From Nannocystis punicea (GTDB lineage: Bacteria > Myxococcota_A > Polyangia > Nannocystales > Nannocystaceae), in NCBI RefSeq assembly GCF_026965555.1, contig NZ_CP114040.1:11920001-11984000 (forward strand): 64,000 bases of DNA, read 5' to 3'. How positions within the stretch are numbered: position 1 is the first letter of the stretch; each line of letters begins with the position of its first letter. The notes under the pieces were generated by a model. It searched no databases. It saw only the letters and a program-made list of their open reading frames with translations, and was not told where the DNA came from. The position numbers and the translations under genes are program-made. Below are positions 17,181-29,704 of the stretch, piece after piece.

Positions 17181-18074
17181 CTAGTCGTTGTCGTCGAAGC
17201 CGCAGCCCTCGCCGTGCCCGTGAGGACCGCCATCGTCGTCGTCATCGTCGTGGTCCCCGTCATCGTCGTCGCCGTACGACCCGTGCCCGTCATCGTCCTC
17301 GTCGTCGTGGTCCCCGTCGTCGTCGTCCCCGTACGACCCGTGCCCGTCATCGTCCTCGTCGTCCCCGTCGTCATTCTCCCCGTACGAGTCACCGCCGTCC
17401 CCGTCGTCATTCTCCCCGTACGACTCGCCGTCGTCCCCGTCGTCATTCTCCCCGTACGACTCGCCGTCCCCGCCGTCGTCGTTCTCTCCGGCCGAATCAC
17501 CCTCGGGCCGCCCCCCCGAGTCGTTCTCCCCGTCCGAATCGCCCTCGGGCCGCCCGCCCGAGTCCCCGTTCTCCCCGCCCGAATCACCCTCGGGCCGCCC
17601 GCCCGAGTCGTTCTCCCCGCCCGAATCACCCTCGGGCCGCCCGCCCGAGTCGTTCTCCCCGTCCGAATCACCCTCGGGCCGCCCTCCCTCGTCCCCGTTC
17701 TCCCCGTCCGAATCACCCTCGGGCCGCCCGCCCGAGTCGTTCTCCCCGTCCGACTCGGACTCGTCACCGCCGGGCGGATCGAACTCGCCCGGACCGGGGC
17801 GGTCGTCGCCAGTGGACGCGTCGTCGCCGGCCGTCGAGGTCGGCGACGACGGCGAATTCGAATCGCTGACCGAATCGCCGGAGTCACTGTCGGTGGGGTC
17901 CGCACCGTCGCTCGCAGTATCATTATTATTGTCGCCGGCGGTCGCTGTCTCGGCGTCGGCGCTCGTCATCGCGTCACCGGACTCCGTCTCGGTGATACCG
18001 CTGGATGGGTCGGGGTTGCCGCAAGAGATCGCCAGCGCGAGCGCGGGCGCAAGAACAACAACGATGTGTCGCAT
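17181..18074 (-). CDS. Asp/Gly-rich repeat lipoprotein
   Basis: 297 aa from ATG 18074 (MRHIVVVL); the longer frame to 18161 adds 29 residues without signal character. Lipobox AISC (Cys18). Nearly all of the mature protein is low complexity: Asp/Ser/Thr linker, then about seven GGRPEGDSDGENDS-type units, four GESYGENDDGD units and C-terminal HGSYGDDDDGDHDD units, finishing in His/Gly and a single Cys. There is no globular domain. The very high negative charge could bind Ca2+ or other cations or form a hydrated brush on the cell surface; this is inference from composition. The repeats are maintained at DNA level (unit about 42-45 bp), so length is likely unstable. Confidence 0.8.
   Translation of the reverse strand: MRHIVVVLAPALALAISCGNPDPSSGITETESGDAMTSADAETATAGDNNNDTASDGADPTDSDSGDSVSDSNSPSSPTSTAGDDASTGDDRPGPGEFDPPGGDESESDGENDSGGRPEGDSDGENGDEGGRPEGDSDGENDSGGRPEGDSGGENDSGGRPEGDSGGENGDSGGRPEGDSDGENDSGGRPEGDSAGENDDGGDGESYGENDDGDDGESYGENDDGDGGDSYGENDDGDDEDDDGHGSYGDDDDGDHDDEDDDGHGSYGDDDDGDHDDDDDDGGPHGHGEGCGFDDND
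17205..17760. repeat. Tandem coding repeats in acidic lipoprotein
   Basis: Imperfect 39-48-bp units in two blocks, one encoding GGRPEGDSDGENDS-like and the other SYGENDDGDDGE-like peptides, with shorter GSYGDDDDGDHDD units at the C-terminal end. Alternation of two or three sub-units suggests slippage and unequal crossing-over. Confidence 0.75.
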
Positions 18075-18287
18075 GGTGCTTTCAGGGACCGGAGCAGCCG
18101 GTCCGCCACCAAAGATGGTGGAGGTGTGCTGCACGTCACGCTCAATTTTTATTGACGTCACTCGAACGGGGTTTTATCCCGACGTCGGGGCGACGTCGCA
18201 TCAATGCGCGAGGACACCCACGAGGCCGACAATGATTCGACCGACTGGCCGGTCCTCCGCGTCCGGACGCCACCGGGGGCGCGACCT

Positions 18288-20777
18288 CTATTGCCCGGCG
18301 GCCGCCGGCGCGTCTCTCATCTCTCTGGCCCGAAGGACAGCCCGCTGCCCCGCCGCCGCGTCGCCGCTGGCCGTCCACACCTGCGCCGCGCGCTCGTAGA
18401 ACGCCGCGGCGCGGCCCGGCTCGCCGCGAGCGGCCGCCAGGTCGCCGAGCCCCTCGAGCGCCTGCGCCAGCAACGGGTGACCCAGGTCCAGCTCGTCGGC
18501 CATCGTCACCGCGCGCGCGAACGTCTGCTCGGCCTCCGCGGCTCGCCCGCGCCGCGCGTGCACCCGCCCGAGGCCCGTCAGCGGGTGCAACAAATACAGG
18601 TGCCGCGCCCCGTAGGCCGCCTCCATCCGCGCCAGCGCCTGCTCGTAATGGGCCTGCGCCCGCGCGAGCTCGCCGCTGCCCGCGTCGGCGTCGCCGAGCC
18701 CGGCCACCGCGTGCGCCACGAACGGGTGCGCGTCGCCGACGATCGCCCTGAACAGCTGCATCGCCAATTCGTAGTGACCGCGCGCCCGCACGAAGTCGCC
18801 GCGATCGTGGTACATGCCGCCCAGATTGTTGTGAGTGATTGCGAGCAGCGGATCGGGCAGACCCGGCCTGCGCTCGAGCCCGGCGATGGTGCGCTCGTAG
18901 TAGGCCCGCGCGGTGTCGGTGTCGCCCTGCAGGTCGTGCACCGCGCCGAGGTTGTTGCTGAGCAGCGCCGCCAGCCGCCCGTCGTCGCGGGCCCGCTCGA
19001 CCAGCGCCTCCGCGAACACCTCCGCCGCGAGCGCCTCCGCCCGCCGCTCCAGCACCGCCCCGAGGACGAAGATCCGCCGCGCCGCCGCCTCCGCGGCCAC
19101 CGCGTGCAGATCGTGGGAGATGCCGAGGCGGATCGCCCGCACCAGCGCCGCCTCGGCCGCCGCCGCATCCGCGGCGCCCACCTGCAGCCGCCCCTCGGTC
19201 AACGCCACCTCGGCGATCAAGGGCCCGTAGCCGACCTCGTCCGCCTCGGCCCGCACGCCGGCCACCACCGCCAAACCGGCCTCGAATTGCCCGGTCGCCT
19301 CGAGCACCGCGGCGCGCGCCGTTTGCTTGCGCAGCGCCTCGACGCGGGCCGCAGTGCGCGGATCGTCGGGCGGCGTGGTGCCGCCGATCAGCCCCTCCGC
19401 GTCGTTGCAGGCGCCGATGCTCGGCAACGCCGCGACCGCCTGCACCGCGTGCTCGACCACCTCGCGGTCGGCGGCCGCGAACACGTCGACCAGCGCCGCG
19501 AGGTGGGCCTTGCGCCGCCCGAGGCAGGCGCTGCGCAGATCGATCATCCGCCCGGTCTGGCTGCCCGTGGTGTGCGCCTCGCACACCTCGCGGCTCGCGT
19601 CGGTCCACGACTTCGCGTAATCGTCGAGCCGGCTCTTGACCCGCTCGAGCGCGTCGCCGGCGAAGTGCGCCTGGGTGGCCGCGAACGCGGTCGCCACCGC
19701 CTCGGCGCGATCGCGGTCCCACACGCCCGCGAGCTCGTGCTCGACCGCCTGGCAGCGCGGCGGCTCCTGGCCGCGGCTCGCCGCCGCGTAGCTGACCGCC
19801 GACGCCAAGCCGAGCAGTCCGACCACCGCCATCACCGCCAGCGGCCGGCGCCACGGGTCGTGCTCGAGCGCCGCGATCATGGCGGCCAGGCTCGGCCAGC
19901 GCTCCTCCGGCCGATAGGCCAGAGCGCGGGCGAGCACCTTGTAGAGCCGCCACGGCACCGGCGACCCCGGCGACGGCGGCGGCACCACGCCGGCGCGGAT
20001 CTGCTTGCGGATGCCCTCCCACGAATCGGCACAGAACGGATGCTCGCCGTAGAGCGCCTCGTACAGCGTCAGGGCGAAGCTGTATTGATCGGACCACGGC
20101 CCGACCGGCTGGCCGAAGTGCTGCTCGGGCGACATGTAGAGCGGCGTACCGAGCGTGTTGCCGCGACGGGTCAGCCGCGCCGACCAGCGCAGCCCGCCCG
20201 AGCGCTCGCTGCTGAACTGTCCGCTGGGCAAGGTCGACTGCGACACCGGCTCCTCGGTCTCCTCGTCCTCGCCGAGGCGCTCGTCGATGCTGGTGCCGGC
20301 CTGCACCAGCCCGAAGTCGACCACCCGCGCGCGGCCCCCGGCGTCGACCAGCACATTGTCGGGCTTGAAGTCGCGGTGCACCAGCCCGGCCGCGTGCGCG
20401 GCCGCCAGCCCGCGCCCGGCGTCGCAGACCGTGCGCAGCACCATCGGCCACGGCCGCGCCTGCGCCCGCTGCCAGGTGCCGAGCGTCTCGCCCTCGATGT
20501 ATTCCATCGCCATGTAGAGGCTGCGCTCGTGCGGCCCCACCTGGTAGACCTGGACCACGTGCGGGTGCGACAGGCGAGCCATCGCCTGGGCCTCGCGGAT
20601 CATCCGCTCGCGCACCGACTCGTTGCCCAGCAGCGACGGCCGCACCAGCTTGAGCGCCACCTTGCGGTCGAGCGCGAGGTCGTAGCCGGCGTACACCACC
20701 CCCATCGCCCCCTCGCCCAGCTTGCGCAGGACGACGAAGGGCCCGATCGCCGTGGGTTGTGCTTGCGTGTCCGTCAT
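18288..20777 (-). CDS. Ser/Thr protein kinase with TPR tail (ADYC-linked)
   Basis: 829 aa. Residues 12-285 are a complete Hanks-type kinase: Gly loop GEGAMG (21-26), Lys43, HRD at 134-136 in VHRDFKPDN, DFG at 154-156, and LYMSPEQ. An acidic insert (about 165-195) lies in the activation segment. A transmembrane segment (about 310-335, VMAVVGLLGLASAVSYAA) should place the C-terminal half outside the cytoplasm. That half has a myxobacterial linker region (CEAHTTGSQ, LRSACLGRR) and then TPR-like repeats such as NNLGAVHDLQGD and NNLGGMYHDRGD. It starts 9 bp after the ADYC lipoprotein stop, so the two are almost certainly co-transcribed. A likely role is sensing envelope events through the TPR part. 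Confidence 0.94.
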   Translation of the reverse strand: MTDTQAQPTAIGPFVVLRKLGEGAMGVVYAGYDLALDRKVALKLVRPSLLGNESVRERMIREAQAMARLSHPHVVQVYQVGPHERSLYMAMEYIEGETLGTWQRAQARPWPMVLRTVCDAGRGLAAAHAAGLVHRDFKPDNVLVDAGGRARVVDFGLVQAGTSIDERLGEDEETEEPVSQSTLPSGQFSSERSGGLRWSARLTRRGNTLGTPLYMSPEQHFGQPVGPWSDQYSFALTLYEALYGEHPFCADSWEGIRKQIRAGVVPPPSPGSPVPWRLYKVLARALAYRPEERWPSLAAMIAALEHDPWRRPLAVMAVVGLLGLASAVSYAAASRGQEPPRCQAVEHELAGVWDRDRAEAVATAFAATQAHFAGDALERVKSRLDDYAKSWTDASREVCEAHTTGSQTGRMIDLRSACLGRRKAHLAALVDVFAAADREVVEHAVQAVAALPSIGACNDAEGLIGGTTPPDDPRTAARVEALRKQTARAAVLEATGQFEAGLAVVAGVRAEADEVGYGPLIAEVALTEGRLQVGAADAAAAEAALVRAIRLGISHDLHAVAAEAAARRIFVLGAVLERRAEALAAEVFAEALVERARDDGRLAALLSNNLGAVHDLQGDTDTARAYYERTIAGLERRPGLPDPLLAITHNNLGGMYHDRGDFVRARGHYELAMQLFRAIVGDAHPFVAHAVAGLGDADAGSGELARAQAHYEQALARMEAAYGARHLYLLHPLTGLGRVHARRGRAAEAEQTFARAVTMADELDLGHPLLAQALEGLGDLAAARGEPGRAAAFYERAAQVWTASGDAAAGQRAVLRAREMRDAPAAAGQ

Positions 20778-20786
20778 CGCCGCGAT

Positions 20787-21722
20787 TCAGGGCACCGTGA
20801 TCCCCGACTGGATCAGCCCGCCCGAGGCGAACGGCTCGCCGCAGCCCGCCAGCTCGCACGCCGCAGTGGTGCCGACGAGCCGCGTGTGCGCGGCGTCGAG
20901 GCAGGTCGCCCCGTCCGGCCCCCACTCGGCCTCCACCGCGTACGTGACGTTCGCCGCCGGCTCCTCGACCCCGACCTCGTCGAGCACGTGGATCGTCACC
21001 CCGTCGACCGTGTGCGCCGTCCCGTCCCCGCAATAATCGGCGCGGACCATCCGCGTGCACGCCTGGTGGTGGTCCGCCAGCTCCCACGGGTGATAACCCC
21101 ACTCCGCGCACTTGCCGATCGCGGCGTCGCGACAGGCCAGAGTCACGAGCCCACTCTCCGCCGGGATCCGGCCGCCCGTCGCCGGGTCCCACACCGCGTC
21201 GACCAGGATCACCTGCGTCGCGTTTCCCGACGAGTTGACGCACAGCGGCTCCCACGCCCCGACGTCGTCCTTGATCTGAAGATCGTACAGCCACAAGCCC
21301 GAGGTCTGCTGCGCGGCCCCGACGATCTTCACCTTGCGCTTCTTCGGCGCGCCCTCGACCAGCCCGAAGTGCAAGACGGCGCCGACCAGCTGGGTCCCGA
21401 CGAGCGTCGTCCCGAGCGACGTCTGGACCCGCAGCTCGCTGCCCTCCAGCCATGCGTGCGTCACGGTCCAGCCCTGCTGCAGCTGAAACGCCTCGAGGTC
21501 GATGTAACTACCGCTCGCCGAGTCGCCGTTGAGACGAAACCCGTTCAGGCGGAACCCGTTCAGGCGAAAGCCGTTGAGCCGGAATCCGTTGAGTCGGAAT
21601 CCGTTGCTCTCGAGCTCGCGGACGCTCACCTCGTCGGGCTCGTCCGCCCACGGGATGTCGTCCACATCACACGCCATCGTCGCCGCTACCAGCCCCAACG
21701 TGACCGCTCGTCGCACGCGCAT
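20787..21722 (-). CDS. ADYC-domain lipoprotein with LNGFR repeats
   Basis: 311 aa from ATG 21722 (MRVRRAVT), which gives a signal peptide with Cys18 in TMAC; the frame stays open to 22007 but that part is not protein-like. After a short acidic stretch come five NGFRL pentapeptides encoded by imperfect 15-bp DNA repeats, then a globular region. Its C-terminal third has ACTRMVRADYCGDG, VEAEWGP and a closing FASGGLIQSG, the signature of the ADYC family named for that motif. About seven Cys suggest disulfides. Function unknown. It is paired with a TPR kinase 9 bp downstream, an arrangement repeated at 57.9-58.9 kb, so it may be the envelope partner of that kinase. Confidence 0.88.
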   Translation of the reverse strand: MRVRRAVTLGLVAATMACDVDDIPWADEPDEVSVRELESNGFRLNGFRLNGFRLNGFRLNGFRLNGDSASGSYIDLEAFQLQQGWTVTHAWLEGSELRVQTSLGTTLVGTQLVGAVLHFGLVEGAPKKRKVKIVGAAQQTSGLWLYDLQIKDDVGAWEPLCVNSSGNATQVILVDAVWDPATGGRIPAESGLVTLACRDAAIGKCAEWGYHPWELADHHQACTRMVRADYCGDGTAHTVDGVTIHVLDEVGVEEPAANVTYAVEAEWGPDGATCLDAAHTRLVGTTAACELAGCGEPFASGGLIQSGITVP

Positions 21723-22373
21723 CAATTCAGACCTCGCCGGTATCAAGATGGGCCCGAGCCACCGACTCGAATCATTCCGGCGGCTGGACAACGTCGCGAT
21801 CGGGCACAGCCGCGAGCCCGCCAAAGCCGGGGTTTGGTGGCACCGGCGAGTGCGCCACCCTCGCAGTCCGACCTGGAGTCGCGTGTGGGTGATGCTCCTG
21901 CCGAACATCCCGCGTGAGCGACGTCGCCGCGGACTCGCGCGACCGCCGGGACGCTCGAACCCGAGCGGCGGCCCTGCGGTGAACCGACGACGTGTCCCCG
22001 AGGACATGTGATTGCGCGCCGCGACGATCGTGGACCGAGAGGCCGAGGTCCGAAAGCAGTCCGACGCGGCTCGTCGCGGCCGCCGTGAGGCCGCAGGCCG
22101 CGACGCGGCTGTCGTGGTGGCCCGGGAACGCCCGATTCACCGCCGAACCGCCGCCGCGAGGCGCCCGCAAAAAAGCCGACGCGCGGGTGTCAGGAATCGA
22201 CGCGCCCGAGGAACACCCTTCTGAAGCCGGACGCTCGCGATTCCGGCATGAACGAGGCCCGCAAGGGCACAGCGGGCATTCGCACGCCGATCTCGCACGG
22301 CCATTCGGCCGCGCGCCGGGGCCTCGTTCGCCCGCAGCCGCCCGATCACCCGCGAACCATCACGAAGGTCCAC
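21723..22373. other. Divergent promoter region
   Basis: 651 bp between two divergent lipoprotein genes. It contains an exact TGTCC-CCGA-GGACA palindrome at 21993-22006. Open frames here lack codon bias or homology. No other structure identified. Confidence 0.5.
21993..22006. other. Exact TGTCC-N4-GGACA palindrome
   Basis: TGTCC-CCGA-GGACA, followed by TG; one of few copies lying between divergent genes rather than at gene ends. Confidence 0.7.
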
Positions 22374-23186
22374 ATGTACAAGCACATTCGTAACTTCTTC
22401 GCCCTCTCCTTCCTCTGCACCGCCGCGTCGGCCCTGGCGCTGACCGCCTGCGACGCGCCCGACGACGGCGCCAGCCCCGAGTCGCAGCAGACCCTGCGCA
22501 CGCCCGCGGAGCTCGGCCTCGGCGACGGGTGGGTCGAGCAAGAGGAGGGCCTGTGGAGCCGCACCGGCGCCGACGGCCAGGAGGAGTTCGTCGGCGTCGG
22601 CGAGCCGGGCAAGCTGCACGGCCTGGCCAGCCTGCACGCGGCCGAGGAGCACCTGGCGCTCGCAGCCGAGGCCGAGGGCACGGAGGAGGCGAAGGCGCGG
22701 CTGACGGAGATCCGCGCGCTCATCGTCGACATCGAGAACGCGGAGATCGTGGCCCCGAGCGCGGACGAGCCGTCGTTCCGCTGCGAGGCGCAGCTGACCC
22801 ACTTCGCGCTGGCCAGCGGGGCCGCCTGCAACAGCGTCAAGGCCGACGCGTCGGTGATCTACAACAACGCCTGCAACAGCATCACCGAGACGATCTACAC
22901 CTATACGTACGCGACCTGCGGCGTCGTCACCACGACCCACAGCTGCGGCCCCAAGACCGGCATCTCGGTCGGCTGCGGCTCGCACTCGTACCTGACCAGC
23001 GCCACCTCCGCCTGCGAGTCCTACGCCTACGCGGCCAGCAACTACTACTCGACCTGGCAGCTCAACAACGTCAAGGGCTACTGCGAGCCGCCGCCGACGC
23101 CGTCGTGCGGCCCCTGCCAGGCCGGCTTCGACTGCCACTGCGGCGAGTGGGACGGCTGCATCCCGAAGAATCAGCTGTGCGAGTAG
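22374..23186 (+). CDS. Lipoprotein of unknown function
   Basis: 270 aa from ATG 22374 (MYKHIRNF), with GAAGG a few bases before; the in-frame ATG at 22248 adds 42 unlikely residues. Signal peptide with lipobox LTAC (Cys26), then an acidic linker and a Glu/Ala helix (about 80-125). The C-terminal half is rich in Ser/Thr/Tyr/Asn and Cys (about 14), with a TYTYATCGVVTTTHSC pattern and a small final CGPCQAGFDCHC knot. No family recognised. Disulfide content and signal imply an envelope or surface location. It is convergent with the ATP-grasp gene. Confidence 0.85.
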   Translation: MYKHIRNFFALSFLCTAASALALTACDAPDDGASPESQQTLRTPAELGLGDGWVEQEEGLWSRTGADGQEEFVGVGEPGKLHGLASLHAAEEHLALAAEAEGTEEAKARLTEIRALIVDIENAEIVAPSADEPSFRCEAQLTHFALASGAACNSVKADASVIYNNACNSITETIYTYTYATCGVVTTTHSCGPKTGISVGCGSHSYLTSATSACESYAYAASNYYSTWQLNNVKGYCEPPPTPSCGPCQAGFDCHCGEWDGCIPKNQLCE

Positions 23187-23193
23187 GACGCGC

Positions 23194-23234
23194 CATTCGT
23201 CGGCGGCGCCCGACCGGCGCCCGCACGGCGAATG
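23194..23234. terminator. Bidirectional hairpin between convergent genes
   Basis: CATTCG (23194-23199) pairs with CGAATG (23229-23234), with further GC pairing inside (GGCGCC/GGCGCC). It fills the 48-bp gap between two convergent stops. No TGTCC/GGACA core. Confidence 0.55.
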
Positions 23235-24068
23235 CTAGGACCGCAATCGTCGCAGCATCGATTCGGCGACCTGCAGCCGGACCTGCTCGGGGAAGCCCGA
23301 CAGGCCCGGGCTGTCGTTGCACTCGAGCAGCACGTGGCTGCCGTCGGCCCGCTCGAGGAAGTCGAGGCCGAGGACGTCGGCCCGCAGGTGGTCGCGGGCG
23401 CGGCGGGTCCACGCGGCCAGCCGCGCCGGCGGGTCGATGAGCGCGTGCTTGCGGGTGTCGACGTTGGCCCGCCAGCCGCGGCCCTCGCGGACCATCGCCC
23501 AGATGTCGTCGCCGACGATCAGGCAGCGGATGTCGCGGACGTGCGGGACGTAGGGCTCGGCGGCGATCGCGTCGTCGACCGCGAACAACAGACCCGCGAG
23601 CTCGGGCCAGCGCGCGTCGTCGTCGACGAGGGTCTTGCCGAGGCCGGCGTGGTGATTGCCGGCCTTGACGACGAACGGCGCAGGCATGGCGATCTTGGCG
23701 ACGATGCCGTCGCCGACCGCGGCGTTGGGCAGCACGATCGGCAGGCCCGCGGCCTTCATCTCGGCGGCGCAGCCGAGGCGGTCGAAGCAGCGGCCGATGC
23801 AGTCGCCGGAATTGACGGCCGGGACGTCGGCGAGGCGCATCAGCTCGACGACGCTGCGATAGCGCGGGATCATCCGGATCGCTCCGACCCGCCACAGGAT
23901 CGCGTCGGGGCACACGACCCCGTCGGCGTCGTAGACCCGCAGCGCCCCGTCGCGCAGCAGCCACGAGGTGCTCTGCAGGGTGCGCCGCTCGACCGCGACG
24001 TCGCCGACCCGGGCGAACCACTCGCCCCAGTCGCGCTCGCCGTTGACGACCAAAATCGTCGGCTTCAC
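23235..24068 (-). CDS. ATP-grasp domain protein
   Basis: 277 aa, cytoplasmic. GTG start at 24068 overlaps the upstream stop in GTGA, a 4-nt coupling overlap, and gives MKPTILVVNGERD at the N-terminus. The ATP-grasp fold is shown by PFVVKAGNHHAGLGKT (Lys and flexible glycine loop) and the C-terminal metal-binding stretch DFLERADGSHVLLECNDSPGL. It resembles RimK-like or peptide-maturation ATP-grasp ligases, which join a carboxylate to an amine using ATP. The substrate cannot be told. The neighbour is a membrane-bound serine hydrolase of the beta-lactamase family, so the pair could form and then cleave or trim a peptide-like product; that is inference. Confidence 0.85.
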   Translation of the reverse strand: MKPTILVVNGERDWGEWFARVGDVAVERRTLQSTSWLLRDGALRVYDADGVVCPDAILWRVGAIRMIPRYRSVVELMRLADVPAVNSGDCIGRCFDRLGCAAEMKAAGLPIVLPNAAVGDGIVAKIAMPAPFVVKAGNHHAGLGKTLVDDDARWPELAGLLFAVDDAIAAEPYVPHVRDIRCLIVGDDIWAMVREGRGWRANVDTRKHALIDPPARLAAWTRRARDHLRADVLGLDFLERADGSHVLLECNDSPGLSGFPEQVRLQVAESMLRRLRS

Positions 24069-26050
24069 AGCGCCCACAGCCGCAGGCCGATGATGCCGTG
24101 GAACATCAAGTAGAGGGTCATGCCGAAGCTGGCGAGCGCCGCGGCGCTCGGGACCAGGCGCAGCCCCAGCGGCACCGTGCGGGCCACCCCGGCGCGCACG
24201 ACCTCGGCGACCGCCGCGGCCGAGCAGCCGGCGAACAGCACGGTACCCGCGCACAGGCCGACGCTGAGCACGTTGGCCGTCCCGTACGCCTCGGCCCGGG
24301 CCACGTGCACGAGCAGCAGCGGCAGCAGGACCCCCGTGAGCCCCGCGGCGGCCGGCCAGGCGTGCAGGGCGAATTCACCGCTGGCGATCGCACGGCCCCG
24401 CACGCGGCGAAAGAGGGCCAGGAGCGCCCAGCCGAGCGCCCACGCCGGGGCCAGCTGGAGCAGGAAGATCGCCGCCTGCAGCGCGAGCAGGCGGGTCCGC
24501 GCGTACGCGTACGAGGCCTCCTCGAAGTAGGCCAGGCCGCCGACGAGGATCCGCCGGCCGTCGTCGCCGCGGGCGAAACGGATGCTGGTGCCGCTCTCGC
24601 GCCAGTGACGGAAGCCGCCGTCGCCGGTCGGGACCAGCTGCGCGCGGCCCCCGGTGAGCATCTCGACGTCGATCCCCGCGGGGTCGGGGCGGACGGAGAT
24701 CCCCAGGAGCGCCCGCTCGATGAACCCGAACCATTGCACGCGCGGGTTGGCGTGCGCGTAAAAGCCGGTGAGCCCGCCGATCTCCGCGGGGTCGGGATCG
24801 ACGGCCGGCGGCGGCAGGGCGGTGCGCCCGCCCGTGAGGTACGCGAACAGCAGCGCGCGGATCTCGAGGTACGCCTGCAGCGAATGCGTGCTGTTCAGCA
24901 GCATGACGTAGCCCACCCCGAGCTCGGGGAAATAGCGGTAGCACGACAAAAAGCCCGGCAGGCCGCCGTCGTGGCCGCGGCCGCGCGCGGGGTGGAGCAC
25001 ATCGCCGTAATTGCCGAGGCCGTAATTGTTGTCGGCGAGGCGATACTGCAGCGTCTCGGTCCGCTCGATGCGCGCGATGGATTCGCGGCCGACGATCGCC
25101 GGGCCGCCGGTGTCGCCGCGGCGCAGCCAGAAGTGGACCAGCTGGCCGAGCTCGCGCGGCGAGGCCAGCAGGGCGCCGGCGGGGGCGTGGTAGATCGGGC
25201 GAAAATCGGCCGGGCGACCGGGCTCGTGATAGCCGGTGGCCAGGCGATCCGCGTATTCGCGGGTGCGACGAAAGCGGGCCGTCGGCATGCCGAGCGGCCG
25301 CAATACCTCGCGCTCGAGGAAGGTCTCGTACGATTCGCCGGTGGCGAGCTCGATGGCGTGGCCGGCGATCGTGTAGCCGGGGTTCGAGTACGACCCGCGG
25401 CTGCCGGGCCGCCAGCGAGCGACGCGCGAGCGCGGGTTGATCGCCAGCGCGTCGCGCGGCACCACGCCGTCCTCCGGGCTGAAGTACTCGTTGTAGCGCA
25501 TCTCGTCGAAGCCCGCGGTGTGCTCGAGCGCGTGCGCGAGGGTGATCGGCGAGGTCGCGTCCCAATCGTTCGTCAGCGCGACGTCCGGGGTGAGCTCGCG
25601 CAGCGGTCGGTCGAGGTCGAGGCGGCCCTGCTCGACCAGACGCATGACGCCGAGCGCGACGAAGCTCTTGGTGATCGAGGCGACGCGGAACTGAGTGTCG
25701 GGGCCGACGGGCGCCCCGGTGCTGCGGTCGGCGACGCCGACGCCGCCGGCCCAGCGCACGCCTTCGCGGTCGACGAGGGCCAGGCCGACGCCGGGGACGC
25801 CCTCTCGCGCGAGCACGGCGGCGACGCGGGCCTGCAGCTGCTCGAGCGTCGGCGGCGCCTCGACCTCGATCGGCGGCGCGGCGGTCGTCGCCTGCATCAG
25901 CGCCGTCTCGTCGAGCACCTCGCCAGCGGGCTCGACCGGGCCGCCCATCGCGGCGCCGAGGACGATGAGGACGAGCAGGAGGACGGCGAGCGAGCGCCGC
26001 CTCACCTGCCGCGCGCGGAGGTCCGCCGTCAGGAGCGAAGCATGGTTCAC
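24065..26050 (-). CDS. Serine hydrolase (beta-lactamase/PBP class C family) with membrane C-terminus
   Basis: 661 aa from GTG 26050; the frame is open to 26140 but lacks sense there. An N-terminal membrane anchor (SLAVLLLVLIVLGAAMGG) is followed by a serine beta-lactamase-like domain with SITK (nucleophile Ser and Lys of SxxK) and YSN (YxN) in GSYSNPGYTIAGHA, and later HDGGLPGF as the likely third motif. About 150 residues of beta-rich domain and four or five C-terminal membrane helices complete it, an architecture seen in esterase/D-aminopeptidase-like relatives of class C enzymes. Predicted periplasmic hydrolysis of an ester or peptide. Translationally coupled to the ATP-grasp gene; divergent from a kinase 74 bp away. 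Confidence 0.9.
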   Translation of the reverse strand: MNHASLLTADLRARQVRRRSLAVLLLVLIVLGAAMGGPVEPAGEVLDETALMQATTAAPPIEVEAPPTLEQLQARVAAVLAREGVPGVGLALVDREGVRWAGGVGVADRSTGAPVGPDTQFRVASITKSFVALGVMRLVEQGRLDLDRPLRELTPDVALTNDWDATSPITLAHALEHTAGFDEMRYNEYFSPEDGVVPRDALAINPRSRVARWRPGSRGSYSNPGYTIAGHAIELATGESYETFLEREVLRPLGMPTARFRRTREYADRLATGYHEPGRPADFRPIYHAPAGALLASPRELGQLVHFWLRRGDTGGPAIVGRESIARIERTETLQYRLADNNYGLGNYGDVLHPARGRGHDGGLPGFLSCYRYFPELGVGYVMLLNSTHSLQAYLEIRALLFAYLTGGRTALPPPAVDPDPAEIGGLTGFYAHANPRVQWFGFIERALLGISVRPDPAGIDVEMLTGGRAQLVPTGDGGFRHWRESGTSIRFARGDDGRRILVGGLAYFEEASYAYARTRLLALQAAIFLLQLAPAWALGWALLALFRRVRGRAIASGEFALHAWPAAAGLTGVLLPLLLVHVARAEAYGTANVLSVGLCAGTVLFAGCSAAAVAEVVRAGVARTVPLGLRLVPSAAALASFGMTLYLMFHGIIGLRLWAL

Positions 26051-26124
26051 GGCGGCAGTGTAACAGGGCTCGCGCAGGTCGATGCACGGCCGAGACGACG
26101 TCGACGTCCGGCCTCGCCTCGCAG

Positions 26125-29082
<2,958 letters not shown>

Positions 29083-29347
29083 AGAAGACCCTCAGGACAT
29101 GACCTGAAGGGCATGTCAAAAAGCCCGCCGATCGCACGACGAGTCGATCGGTGCGAGCGAGGCGCCGCGCGATTCGACCGCCGGTGCCGAGCTGCTGCGC
29201 TCGATCGAGGCCAGGCCGGCACCGCACCGAATGTCCTCCAAGAACATGCCCGATAGCCCATGCCATCAAACCGCTCCCCGCGCGCGGCTGGCCGCCGAGG
29301 CGCTGCGCGACTCGCCCGATCGGGGCCGGGTCGGTCGCGCGGGGACT

Positions 29348-29399
29348 GTCTCTCGGAACATGCCTTCCATGGCATGTCCCGAGAGACATTCTTTTTTTT
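29348..29399 (+). terminator. Terminator hairpin, repeat copy 1
   Basis: Arms 29348-29364 and 29371-29387 pair over 17 bp with one mismatch, loop TTCCAT, then a T-run (29392-29399): a classic intrinsic terminator for the plus strand. Contains TGTCC-CGAG-AGACA at 29375-29388. Confidence 0.85.
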
Positions 29400-29524
29400 A
29401 GAAATTCACCCGTTCGCCAGGTGGAGCGCGAGCGGGTCGAGGCCGCTAGGATAGGCCATGTCGGCGAGCCGCTCCCCGCGCGCGCGACTCGCCCGATCGG
29501 GGCCGGGTCGGTCGCGCGGGGACT

Positions 29525-29577
29525 GTCTCCCGGAACATGCCTTCCATGGCATGTCCCGAGAGACATTCTTTCTTTTT
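29525..29577 (+). terminator. Terminator hairpin, repeat copy 2
   Basis: Arms 29525-29541 and 29548-29564 (two mismatches), same loop, then TTCTTTCTTTTTT. Contains TGTCC-CGAG-AGACA at 29552-29565. Confidence 0.8.
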
Positions 29578-29704
29578 TAAAAAATTCACCCGTTCGCCAG
29601 GTGGAGCGCGAGCGGGTCGAGGCCGCTAGGATAGGCCATGTCGGCGAGCCGCTCCCCGCGCGCGCGACTCGCCCGATCGGGGCCGGGTCGGTCGCGCGGG
29701 GACT

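Noticed and set aside
18204..21917. 1237-codon antisense frame over the first kinase and ADYC gene
   Set aside because: Typical GC-rich shadow; no motif, while the minus strand encodes full kinase motifs.
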